A stretch of DNA of 64,000 nt, from assembly GCF_002995795.1 (NCBI RefSeq), contig NZ_PVXN01000065.1:62001-126000 (forward strand), written 5' to 3'. The position numbers and the translations under genes are program-made. This DNA comes from Clostridium thermopalmarium DSM 5974. GTDB lineage: Bacteria > Bacillota > Clostridia > Clostridiales > Clostridiaceae. Numbering within the stretch: position 1 is the stretch's first letter; every line of letters begins with the position of its first letter. This document shows positions 53,880-62,097 of this stretch, piece by piece. The notes under the pieces were generated by a model. That model saw only the letters and a program-made list of their open reading frames with translations. It did not search any database and was not told where the DNA came from.

Positions 53880-56126
53880 CTAAATTTCCATACCTATGTC
53901 ATCTATTAATATATCTCCTTTGGAGTCTTTATTAAAAATAAATTCTATACTTTTTAATCTATTTGGCTGAAACTTAGAATTTACTTTTATAAAATCCATT
54001 ATAGGTATTTGAAAAGTCTGAAGTACAGGTTCAAAATTTTTTCCATAGTTCCTCTTATTATAGTAGTTCCATTTTGAAATTTTAACTCCTATTGGTGGAT
54101 GAAGTCTTCCTATATTGCTCAAACATAGGGATGCTTCCTCTCCGCTATTATCAATCAATCTTATAGTAAAGTCTGTTGACTCTAATTTATTTTTTTCTAG
54201 CTTTTCCTTTTGCACATCTGCAGCAGAAAATATCAACTTTGATTTAGAATTAATATTCCAATTATTTGCCACGCTTTTAGGAAGCTCTATAACATATATT
54301 CCTCCACTATGGGTCCATTTTAATTCTACAGCATTGTTATTTCCTAAAAAATCACTTCTAAACTCTAACCTTTTTTCCTTCCAGGTATATATACCTTCTC
54401 CTCTTTGAATGCCCCCTGCTAAAGTTGAGGTCTCAAGATCTGCATCTTCCTCATAATTGCTTATGAGTTTAAAATTAGAATCTTCAAATCTGCTTATATA
54501 TACAGTTTTAGGGAGAAAGTTTTCACCTTCTTCATAATTTTTAAATAAGGATATATAATCCATCTCATTTTTAAGAGTAGTTTTCAAAAATGCAGATATA
54601 TAGGTTTTTGCTATATTCCTTTGGTCTTCTCCACTTAAGAGAGGCTTTATGTTTAATGCCCACCCTAAAGGTTTTGGTATATCTCTTTTTCCCCACAAGG
54701 TATTGAATTGCCCATGATTTGCTCCATATATATATAATGAGGACTTAAAATGATACATACCATCATCGAATTTTATTCTATTATATTGATTGCTTCCAAC
54801 AAACGTAGACACATCACCATCATTAGCTCCTTGAAGAAGAAGGTAGTTTATATTTTTTATTTCTATGGGCTTACCAGCAGGCTTATATTGTTCATCTGTA
54901 GGTGCTATTGCTACTATAGACTTAATATTGTAATTAAAATTAAATTTTACAGAAGCATTGGTTGGATAATACTTAAGCTTGTTAAACACTGCTGCAGTAG
55001 CCACAGCTTCTCCCCCTCTTGAATGTCCAATTAATGCAATATTATTAAAATCAACTTTATTATAAAATGGATTTTTCTTATCCTCATTAAATTTTTTCCA
55101 AACATCTAAATGCTTTAATAAAATCCAAGCCCTTGCATCATTTTCTCCTCCCAAATCTCCAAACCAAGAACCATTCAGAAAATTTTCATCTACAGAAACT
55201 GTAATAAAACCTTGACTTGCTAAAAGTCTTCCCAAATACTCATACCCCTTTTCAGACCTTTCTTTCATATCATGATTTCCATGAACTATTAATACTAAAG
55301 GGAATTTCCCTTCTCCTTCTGGATAATAAACTTGTCCATTTATAGGCATGGATTTATCGTCAAAGCCCCAATACATAGTTCTTAGTTTTCCCTTTAAACC
55401 TATATAATTTTCAAGAAAAGGATAAGCATATACATTATCTGTCTTTATATCTACTTCTTCACCATACTCTACTCTATTTTTATCTCTTCCACTGCCGTAA
55501 GATAAGGTTTTAACTTTGTATTTTTCTTCTTCACTTTGGCTTAATATATCTTCTTTATTATCTGAACTTTTCATAGATAATATATAATTTTTTAATTCAT
55601 AATTCACATTACCTAAATTTCTTATCTGAGCTATTGCAGCTATGTTTAAAGTCAATGTTATACCAACTAATGCAAAAGCTAACATTCTTTTTCCTTTGTT
55701 TTTAAAAGCAAGTCTAAGCCCTATTCCTAAAAAACTTTCTACGGCTATTATTAAGATTGCCCATAAAAACGCTAAATAAACAGGAAAGCCTAAAGCAAAA
55801 CTAATTCCTGCTGTAAGGGCTGCTATTCCAAGAATTAATATGGCTAAAAACTCCGTGGGAAAATCCCTAAATACTCTAAGTATAATTTTTATTAAAGTTT
55901 TTCCTATAAGTACAAAAATCATTCCAATGAAAACACAGAATGATATATCTATAATCTTTCCAAAGCCTGTATCCAAGTAAAATCCAATCACTGCCGAAAG
56001 TATCATAATAAATCCTATTATAGCGAACCTTCCACCTATCCAGGCCTTTCCAAACACTTCTTTTATCATTTTTACAAATTTTATGTATATACTTTCAAGG
56101 CAAACCACTATACTTTTTATTTTCAT
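53880..56126 (-). CDS. Membrane-anchored alpha/beta hydrolase
   Basis: 748 residues. The first ~180 residues form about six membrane helices (FGKAWIGGRFAIIGFIMILSA, IDISFCVFIGMIFVLIG, ...). The rest is an extracellular alpha/beta hydrolase of the dienelactone/PET-like type: oxyanion VHGNHD (~285), nucleophile GHSRGGEA (~370), acid near GANDGDVS and base His in YGANHGQFN. A C-terminal beta-rich domain (~540-748) resembles carbohydrate-binding modules. Likely function: hydrolysis of an ester at the cell surface; the substrate is unknown. Preceded by TTGGGAAAAT. Fusion of a helical bundle to the enzyme is unusual enough to note. Confidence 0.82.
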   Translation of the reverse strand: MKIKSIVVCLESIYIKFVKMIKEVFGKAWIGGRFAIIGFIMILSAVIGFYLDTGFGKIIDISFCVFIGMIFVLIGKTLIKIILRVFRDFPTEFLAILILGIAALTAGISFALGFPVYLAFLWAILIIAVESFLGIGLRLAFKNKGKRMLAFALVGITLTLNIAAIAQIRNLGNVNYELKNYILSMKSSDNKEDILSQSEEEKYKVKTLSYGSGRDKNRVEYGEEVDIKTDNVYAYPFLENYIGLKGKLRTMYWGFDDKSMPINGQVYYPEGEGKFPLVLIVHGNHDMKERSEKGYEYLGRLLASQGFITVSVDENFLNGSWFGDLGGENDARAWILLKHLDVWKKFNEDKKNPFYNKVDFNNIALIGHSRGGEAVATAAVFNKLKYYPTNASVKFNFNYNIKSIVAIAPTDEQYKPAGKPIEIKNINYLLLQGANDGDVSTFVGSNQYNRIKFDDGMYHFKSSLYIYGANHGQFNTLWGKRDIPKPLGWALNIKPLLSGEDQRNIAKTYISAFLKTTLKNEMDYISLFKNYEEGENFLPKTVYISRFEDSNFKLISNYEEDADLETSTLAGGIQRGEGIYTWKEKRLEFRSDFLGNNNAVELKWTHSGGIYVIELPKSVANNWNINSKSKLIFSAADVQKEKLEKNKLESTDFTIRLIDNSGEEASLCLSNIGRLHPPIGVKISKWNYYNKRNYGKNFEPVLQTFQIPIMDFIKVNSKFQPNRLKSIEFIFNKDSKGDILIDDIGMEI

Positions 56127-56185
56127 ATTTTCCCAACCCTTTATTGTATTTATACAATTCTATTATACACGACAACCCAATAAAA

Positions 56186-56314
56186 GTGGAGGCGCTACAA
56201 GCGCCTCCACTCTTCAACTGCGTTTTAAGCTTCTTTACAAAGTGAATCTTTCCTAAATGCAAATCCAATGCGTGATGTTATATATAAGAAAATTGCATCG
56301 CAATTTTCTTATAT
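56186..56314 (+). repeat. Copy D of the dispersed intergenic repeat
   Basis: A perfect 10-bp hairpin, 56186-56195/56201-56210 (GTGGAGGCGC), begins the element; the shared block from 56242 (GTGAATCTTTCCTAAATGC...) ends in the terminal hairpin carrying AAGAAAATTGC...GCAATTTTCTT at about 56284-56314. Its last bases reach the stop codon of the Ste24-like gene (56314-56316), so the minus-strand transcript runs straight into the hairpin. The 5' end of the same gap is the start region of the alpha/beta hydrolase gene (56126). Confidence 0.8.
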
Positions 56315-57600
56315 TATTCTTTTATATATTTTTCATATCTAAGTCTCTTTCCTTCTTCCCATGGTTTGTATTTCTTAAAAAATTCTAATCTTTCATTTAT
56401 TGGAGGATGATCATATTTCCACATCTTATATATAGGATCCGGATTTGGAATTGTAATTCCTTCATTAGAAAGTTTTTCAAAAGATGTTATGGCAGCAGCA
56501 TTATCTCTTGTAAGTTCTATGGCAAAAGCATCTGCTTCACGTTCTATGTAACAAGAATAAGCATTAGACGCTGGAATTATAAATATCATGCATAGACTTA
56601 CTATAAATATAATTAGAGGAAAAGATGCTACATCACTAATATCAGTAAACTTAAACCTTCTTTTAAATTTATTTATTATAAAAGGTGCTAAAGCATGAAT
56701 TATATATAAAACTATAAAAGTAACTATTGTTTGTATTATAAAGAATTTTTGAATATGTGATAATACATAATGGCCTATTTCATGAGCAGTTACAAATTTT
56801 AATTCCCTTAAATTTAGCTTATTTAAAGCAGTGTCCCACAACACTATTCTTCTAGCCTTTCCTATTCCAGTCATATATGCATTTATCATAGATGTTTCTT
56901 TGCTTTTATCTACTTTTAAAATAGTACAGTTTTCTATTTTTGCCTTTTGTGCAAGTTCAATTAAACTTTTTTCTGTGGTCTTATCTTCTATGGTCTTAAA
57001 ATCGTTAAATAATGGATCTATTATAACTGGTTGTGCATAAAAAAGTGCAAGGCTTATAGGTATTGATATAATTCCAGTATATATCCACCATCTTTTACGG
57101 CTTCTTCTAATTATGGAGTAAAGCATTGAAATAGCAAAAAATATTCCTACAGATTCTATAGCTAAACTTAAAAAATAATTTTTTAACCACATATACAGAG
57201 GTTGATGTGACAATCCAAATTTATGACTTTGAATATAACTGCCATAAAAGGTTAATGGAAAGTTTAAAGCACTATCTAATATGCTATATATAAGTCCATA
57301 AATCCCTACAGCTAAAAAAGTTCTTTTTCCTATTCCCTTTGATACATTTCTAAGCTTTGCAGAAGATCCTGTTGATAATATTATTATAGGTACACCTAGG
57401 CTGAATACAATCTTAAGTCCTTGTACTATTCTATCACTTTTATAAAATCTCTCTCCTTTTTCTTCTCTACTTTCTATACTTATATTTTTTTCTCTAAAAA
57501 TATCCCCTTTTCCTAAAGCCAAATTATCATGATTTATAAATATTACACTTATAAAAACAAATATTATAATAACTAACTTAAGCACTTTAAATTTTTTCAT
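56314..57600 (-). CDS. M48 Ste24-like zinc endopeptidase
   Basis: 428 residues; a Ste24/CAAX-protease-like membrane metallopeptidase. It has an N-terminal membrane/signal segment, several transmembrane helices, and zinc site HEIGH (~residue 271, VTAHEIGHYVLSH) with the third ligand E in the later EREADAFAIEL. It probably degrades or processes membrane or secreted proteins. An AAGG site lies just before the ATG. It is followed by repeat copy D and, farther on, the alpha/beta hydrolase gene on the same strand. Confidence 0.93.
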   Translation of the reverse strand: MKKFKVLKLVIIIFVFISVIFINHDNLALGKGDIFREKNISIESREEKGERFYKSDRIVQGLKIVFSLGVPIIILSTGSSAKLRNVSKGIGKRTFLAVGIYGLIYSILDSALNFPLTFYGSYIQSHKFGLSHQPLYMWLKNYFLSLAIESVGIFFAISMLYSIIRRSRKRWWIYTGIISIPISLALFYAQPVIIDPLFNDFKTIEDKTTEKSLIELAQKAKIENCTILKVDKSKETSMINAYMTGIGKARRIVLWDTALNKLNLRELKFVTAHEIGHYVLSHIQKFFIIQTIVTFIVLYIIHALAPFIINKFKRRFKFTDISDVASFPLIIFIVSLCMIFIIPASNAYSCYIEREADAFAIELTRDNAAAITSFEKLSNEGITIPNPDPIYKMWKYDHPPINERLEFFKKYKPWEEGKRLRYEKYIKE

Positions 57601-57689
57601 ACCTTATATTACAGCTCCTTATAATATCATTCTATAAAACCTTCTCTACTAATTATACTATTATAATTCTAAAAAATTCTAAAAATCCA

Positions 57690-57719
57690 TTGACAAAAAT
57701 CCAAAGCAATGTATATACT
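57690..57719 (+). promoter_or_regulatory. Predicted sigmaA promoter of the GntR-ABC operon
   Basis: TTGACA (57690-57695), an 18-base spacer and TATACT (57714-57719); the -10 lies within the first operator half. A TATATA at 57712-57717 with a 16-base spacer is an alternative -10. Confidence 0.65.
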
Positions 57720-57747
57720 GTATATATACGATATGTACAGTATATAC
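57711..57747. promoter_or_regulatory. GntR/YtrA-type operator palindrome
   Basis: Perfect inverted repeat GTATATACTGTA (57711-57722) / TACAGTATATAC (57736-57747) with a 13-base gap, covering the -10 of the operon promoter. YtrA-type GntR repressors bind such long palindromes, so autoregulation is likely. Confidence 0.8.
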
Positions 57748-57864
57748 AAACATGCATATAAAATCTTTTTCTTTACAAACTTTATTTTTTCAGCTTCGTA
57801 GAATTTTATTATGTATTTGATTTTACATTGTATTCTATTAAATATTATATAAGGAGACATTCAA

Positions 57865-58239
57865 ATGAAAATAATAGTATCTAACTCTTCTGGAGAACCC
57901 ATTTATGAACAGATATCAAATCAAATAAAAGCCTTAATAATACAGGGTGAGCTGCAAGAGGGAGACGCCCTTCCTTCTATAAGAAGCCTTGCAAAGGAAC
58001 TACAAATAAGTGTTATTACAACTAAACGAGCCTATGAAGAACTTGAAAGAGAAGGATTTATAGAAACTGTTGCAGGAAAAGGTTCTTTTGTAGCGGCTCA
58101 AAATAAGGAGCTGCTGCGTGAGAGAAAGCTAAAGTTTATAGAAGAAAAACTTTTAGAAGTAGTTGAAGAAAGTAAGATGCTTAATTTAAGTTTTGAAGAT
58201 ATTTTAGAAATGTTAAAAATTCTTTTTGAAGAAAATTAG
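57865..58239 (+). CDS. GntR-family (YtrA subfamily) transcriptional regulator
   Basis: 124 residues. The N-terminal winged helix-turn-helix (PIYEQISNQIKALIIQGELQEGDALPSIRSLAKELQISVITTKRAYEELEREGFI) is the GntR signature region; only a short helical tail follows, so it lacks the usual ligand domain and fits the YtrA subfamily. These regulators commonly repress neighbouring ABC operons under cell-wall antibiotic stress. AAGGAG precedes the ATG. It is 11 bases before the ABC ATPase gene, behind a matching palindrome at 57711-57747. Confidence 0.95.
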   Translation: MKIIVSNSSGEPIYEQISNQIKALIIQGELQEGDALPSIRSLAKELQISVITTKRAYEELEREGFIETVAGKGSFVAAQNKELLRERKLKFIEEKLLEVVEESKMLNLSFEDILEMLKILFEEN

Positions 58240-58250
58240 GGGGTTTTTAT

Positions 58251-59111
58251 ATGAATAATAATAATATCTTAGAAGTCAACAATCTTAGAAAAAAATATAA
58301 AGATTTCACTCTCAATAATATAAGTTTTACTTTAGAAAAAGGCTATATTATGGGATTTATAGGACCTAATGGAGCTGGAAAAAGCACAACTATAAAATTG
58401 ATTATGAATCTAATTCATAGAGATAGTGGTTATATTAAAATTTTCGGTCTTGATAACTTAAAGCATGAGAAAGAAGTCAAAAACAGAATAGGCTTTGTTT
58501 ATGATGAAAATTATTACTACGAAGATTTAACTATGGAAGGGATGAAAAAAATAATAGCTCCCTTCTATAGCAAATGGGACGATTCTTCTTTTTATAAATA
58601 TATGAAAGATTTTAATTTAGACCCTAAGAAAAAGATAAAAACTTTATCTAAAGGTATGAAAATGAAATTTTCATTAGCCATTGCCCTATCTCATAATGCT
58701 GAACTCATAATAATGGATGAACCAACCTCTGGACTTGACCCTGTTTTTAGAAGAGAAATATTAGATATTCTCTATTCTATTATTCAAGATGAAAATAAAA
58801 GTGTATTTTTCTCTACTCACATAACTACTGATTTAGAGAAAATAGCAGATTATATAACTTTCATAAACAATGGAAACATAGTGTTCTCAAAGCCTAAAGA
58901 TGATATATTAGAAAGCTATGGCATAGTTAAAGGAGGCCTTGAACTTTTAAATAGCCATACTAAAAAAGAATTTTTAGGTATTAGTGAAAACCGATTTGGC
59001 TTTGAAGCCCTTACTGATAATGTAGAAAATATAAAAAAAGTCTTTAAGAATGAAGTTATAATAGAAAAACCAACTCTTGAAGATATAATGGTCTACACCG
59101 TAAGGAGGTAA
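58251..59111 (+). CDS. ABC transporter ATPase
   Basis: 286 residues; one ATPase domain with Walker A GPNGAGKST, signature LSKGMKMKFSLA (an SGG to SKG variant) and Walker B LIIMDEPTSGLD, followed by the H-loop STHIT and a C-terminal extension. In B. subtilis YtrB-like pairs, such ATPases serve two small membrane permeases. Start ATG behind GGGGG; 4 bases before the first permease. The role may be antibiotic-stress response or export; substrate unknown. Confidence 0.93.
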   Translation: MNNNNILEVNNLRKKYKDFTLNNISFTLEKGYIMGFIGPNGAGKSTTIKLIMNLIHRDSGYIKIFGLDNLKHEKEVKNRIGFVYDENYYYEDLTMEGMKKIIAPFYSKWDDSSFYKYMKDFNLDPKKKIKTLSKGMKMKFSLAIALSHNAELIIMDEPTSGLDPVFRREILDILYSIIQDENKSVFFSTHITTDLEKIADYITFINNGNIVFSKPKDDILESYGIVKGGLELLNSHTKKEFLGISENRFGFEALTDNVENIKKVFKNEVIIEKPTLEDIMVYTVRR

Positions 59112-59115
59112 GAAT

Positions 59116-59766
59116 ATGATTAATCTCATTAAAAAAGACCTTGCTATAGCTTTTAGTAAGAAAAATGCTGCTATATTTTTAGCTTATTGTCTATTTATAA
59201 TTACAGTAATGGACACTTTTTCTTCTGATAATATATACATTCTCATAATCAACACTATAGCTTATTTCTTAGTCAGTGAAAGCTTCATATATGATGAAAG
59301 AACTAAAGGGGAATATATAATAAATTCTCTTCCTGTAAAAAGAGAAGAAATTGTCCTATCAAGATATTTGAGCTTAATATTTTATATTTTTGCCGCTACA
59401 GTATTTGCTGCTGCCTTAGGATCACTAACTGCCTTAATGAATATAGGAAACATTGGATTTATAAATATGAATGTAATTAAAAAGGTATTTGTTTCTAGTA
59501 TTTTAATGATTTCCTTAGTTATACCTTTGTTCTACAAATTCGGTTATAGAACTATAAAGATACTTTATTTGTTGATTTATATGTCCTTCTTTTCATTTAT
59601 AACTGCTATTCAAGATATTGTAACTTTAGATTTTGTAAAAAAAATTATGGTCTTTATGGAAACTAATAAAGGGCTTATAGATATATTATCTACAATTATA
59701 CTGATATGCCTAGTAATTATATCAGCCATAATTTCATTACAAGTTTATAGAAAAAAAGATATATGA
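59116..59766 (+). CDS. ABC-2-type permease, first of two
   Basis: 216 residues with about six membrane helices (IFLAYCLFIITVMDTF, IIAYFLVSESFIYDER..., ILMISLVIPLFYKF, ...). It belongs to the ABC-2 permease group. It lies between the ATPase gene and a second, similar permease gene, so the two probably form a heterodimer. GGAGG precedes the ATG at 59116. The substrate cannot be read. Confidence 0.85.
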   Translation: MINLIKKDLAIAFSKKNAAIFLAYCLFIITVMDTFSSDNIYILIINTIAYFLVSESFIYDERTKGEYIINSLPVKREEIVLSRYLSLIFYIFAATVFAAALGSLTALMNIGNIGFINMNVIKKVFVSSILMISLVIPLFYKFGYRTIKILYLLIYMSFFSFITAIQDIVTLDFVKKIMVFMETNKGLIDILSTIILICLVIISAIISLQVYRKKDI

Positions 59767-59780
59767 GAGGGTGAGTATTA

Positions 59781-60440
59781 ATGTTAAATCTAGTTTTAAA
59801 GGATTTTAAGCTTGGCAAAAGGTATAATATATTCCTTTTAGTATATAGTCTCATGATATCCGCATTTGGTCTTAAGATGGATCACCTTCCTGGAATGCTT
59901 TATGTTTTATCTATAGTAATGCTATCTTATATATCTATCCTATATTCTAATGGTTATGATGAAAAATATAAAATCAATATAGCATTAAACAGCATGCCCA
60001 TTAATAAAAAAGATATAGTACGTGCAAAGTATTTATCCCTTATTCTACGCGTTTTAATAGTATCATGTGTTATAATCATATTTACTCTTATTTTAAATAG
60101 ACTTGGAGTAAAAGCAGCTGTTCGAACTGCAACCTTTTGGGATTTCATTTTATCCTTTAACTTGCTTGGTATATTTTACTCAGTATACTATCCTCTTTAC
60201 TATAAATTTGAGTATAATAAATTTAGAATAATCAATATGGTATTATATATACTTCTATTAGTTATTCCAGGCTATATTACAAAATTTCTTAAATCTAATA
60301 TGGGATTAAAATTCTCCAATTGGCTTATGGATTTTAGACATTTAAATCAGTTCCACCTTTTTACATCAACTTTAGTTTTAATAGTTTTGGTTATATCAAT
60401 GATAATATCCTCAAAAATCTACTGCAATAAAGAATTTTAG
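59781..60440 (+). CDS. ABC-2-type permease, second of two
   Basis: 219 residues with about six membrane helices, beginning LNLVLKDFKLGKRYNIFLLVYSL. It shows the same layout as the preceding gene, including a shared motif: SLPVKREEIVLSRYLSLIF there and SMPINKKDIVRAKYLSLIL here, so the two are duplicates. It closes the GntR-ATPase-permease-permease operon, 15 bases after the first permease. AGAGGGTGAG precedes the ATG. Confidence 0.85.
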   Translation: MLNLVLKDFKLGKRYNIFLLVYSLMISAFGLKMDHLPGMLYVLSIVMLSYISILYSNGYDEKYKINIALNSMPINKKDIVRAKYLSLILRVLIVSCVIIIFTLILNRLGVKAAVRTATFWDFILSFNLLGIFYSVYYPLYYKFEYNKFRIINMVLYILLLVIPGYITKFLKSNMGLKFSNWLMDFRHLNQFHLFTSTLVLIVLVISMIISSKIYCNKEF

Positions 60441-60451
60441 CCCGCCTAATA

Positions 60452-60480
60452 TTGACATAAAATATGCCTTGGTATATGAT
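60452..60480 (+). promoter_or_regulatory. Predicted sigmaA promoter of gltX
   Basis: TTGACA (60452-60457), a 17-base spacer and TATGAT (60475-60480) give a near-consensus promoter, about 80 bases before the gltX start. Confidence 0.75.
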
Positions 60481-60496
60481 TAAAAGAGGATTTTTC

Positions 60497-60531
60497 ATGC
60501 CTTTCATCAGAGAGCAAATGGTGAAAGGCAT
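60497..60531 (+). promoter_or_regulatory. Strong leader hairpin upstream of gltX
   Basis: A 12-bp stem (60497-60508 with 60520-60531, one G-U) contains ATGCCTTTCA and its complement with an 11-base loop, in the ~70-base leader of the gltX transcript. No T-run follows and no T-box elements are seen, so it is not a classic attenuator. It could stabilise the message or mark a processing site. Confidence 0.6.
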
Positions 60532-60558
60532 TTAAATATATATATAGGAGTGAAGAAA

Positions 60559-62034
60559 ATGTCAGCAAAGGAAGTTAGAACGAGATTTGCACCTAGTCCA
60601 ACTGGCTATATGCATGTGGGCAATCTTAGAACAGCCCTTTACACTTATTTAATAGCAAAACATGCAGGCGGAAAATTTATATTAAGAATTGAAGATACAG
60701 ACCAAGAAAGGTACGTTGAAGGAGCTGTTGATGTAATATTTAAGACTCTAAAAATGACTGGTCTAATTCATGATGAAGGTCCAGATATAGGTGGTCCTGT
60801 AGGCCCTTACGTTCAAAGCGAAAGACGTGGTATTTACCTTAAATATGCTAAACAATTAATTGAAAAAGGAGAAGCTTACTACTGTTTCTGCGATAAAGAA
60901 AGACTTGATTCTATAAAAGCAGCTTCTGACGATCCTAATCAAAAGGTATTTAAATACGATGGTCACTGTAGAAATCTTTCAAAAGAAGAAGTAGAAGAAA
61001 AATTAGCTTCTGGAATTCCTTATGTTATAAGGCAAAAAAATCCTACTGAAGGTGTTACAACTTTTGTAGATGAAATTTATGGAGAAATCTCTGTAGATAA
61101 CTCTGAACTTGAAGATATGATTCTCATAAAATCTGACGGACTTCCAACATACAATTTTGCTAATGTTATTGATGACCACTTAATGGGAATTACTCATGTA
61201 GTCCGCGGAAATGAATACCTATCTTCTGCACCAAAATACAACAGATTATATAATGCTTTTGGATGGGACATTCCAACTTACATACACTGCCCTCCAATAA
61301 TGAAAGATGCTCATAACAAGCTAAGTAAGAGAAATGGAGATGCTTCTTTTGAAGATTTACTTGCAAAAGGATATCTTAAAGATGCAGTATTAAACTTTAT
61401 CGCTCTTCTTGGATGGAATCCAGGAACAGATCAAGAAATCTTTACTTTAGAAGAACTTGTAGAGCAGTTTGATTATAGAAATATTAATAAGTCACCTGCT
61501 ATATTTGATACAGTTAAATTAAGATGGATGAATGGAGAATACATTAAAAAGCTTCCTCTTGAAGAGTTCCATAAACTTGCAATGCCATATTATAAAGAAG
61601 TTTTTAAAGAAGAAGACATGGCAAAACTAGATATGATGAAGATAAGCGAACTTCTTCAAACAAGAACTGAAGTTTTAACTGACATTCCAGAAAAGCTTCC
61701 ATTCTTTAAGGAATTACCTGATTATGATATAGACTTATATACCCATAAAAAGATGAAAACTAATGCTGAAAATTCTCTTGTTACTCTAGAAAAAGTACTT
61801 CCAGTACTTGAAGGCTTAGAGGATTGGACTTTTGAATCCATTCATGATGCAATATTCAACTTAATTGCTGAAATGGAAGTTAAAAATGGAGTGGTTCTAT
61901 GGCCTATAAGAACTGCCCTATCAGGTTTACCAGCATCTCCAGGTGGAGCTTTTGAACTTGCAGAAATCCTTGGAAAAGAGGAATCTCTAAGAAGAATTAA
62001 AATTGGAATAGAAAAACTAAAAAATAGGGCTTAA
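60559..62034 (+). CDS. gltX: Glutamyl-tRNA synthetase
   Basis: 491 residues of the class I glutamyl-tRNA synthetase. The HIGH-like motif is [20 protein letters not shown] and the KMSKS-like motif is KLSKRNGD. The catalytic Rossmann fold is followed by the anticodon-binding domain with [21 protein letters not shown] 60559 lies 8 bases after AGGAG; a GTG at 60550 lies inside the site region. It charges tRNA-Glu. It has its own promoter and terminator. Confidence 0.97.
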   Translation: MSAKEVRTRFAPSPTGYMHVGNLRTALYTYLIAKHAGGKFILRIEDTDQERYVEGAVDVIFKTLKMTGLIHDEGPDIGGPVGPYVQSERRGIYLKYAKQLIEKGEAYYCFCDKERLDSIKAASDDPNQKVFKYDGHCRNLSKEEVEEKLASGIPYVIRQKNPTEGVTTFVDEIYGEISVDNSELEDMILIKSDGLPTYNFANVIDDHLMGITHVVRGNEYLSSAPKYNRLYNAFGWDIPTYIHCPPIMKDAHNKLSKRNGDASFEDLLAKGYLKDAVLNFIALLGWNPGTDQEIFTLEELVEQFDYRNINKSPAIFDTVKLRWMNGEYIKKLPLEEFHKLAMPYYKEVFKEEDMAKLDMMKISELLQTRTEVLTDIPEKLPFFKELPDYDIDLYTHKKMKTNAENSLVTLEKVLPVLEGLEDWTFESIHDAIFNLIAEMEVKNGVVLWPIRTALSGLPASPGGAFELAEILGKEESLRRIKIGIEKLKNRA

Positions 62035-62052
62035 GCAAAGCCCTATTTTTTA
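62020..62052 (+). terminator. Intrinsic terminator of gltX
   Basis: TAGGGCTT and AAGCCCTA arms (62025-62032 and 62038-62045) overlap the stop codon (62032-62034) and are followed by a T-run. The A-run before it could act on the opposite strand too. Confidence 0.85.
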
Positions 62053-62097
62053 TACTGTAATCTTCATTAACACACCGAAATACTATCATTTTAAATT

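Noticed and set aside
60440-60558. A T-box or attenuator before gltX
   Set aside because: The leader is only ~70 bases, has no T-box TGG core and no terminator T-run after its hairpin.
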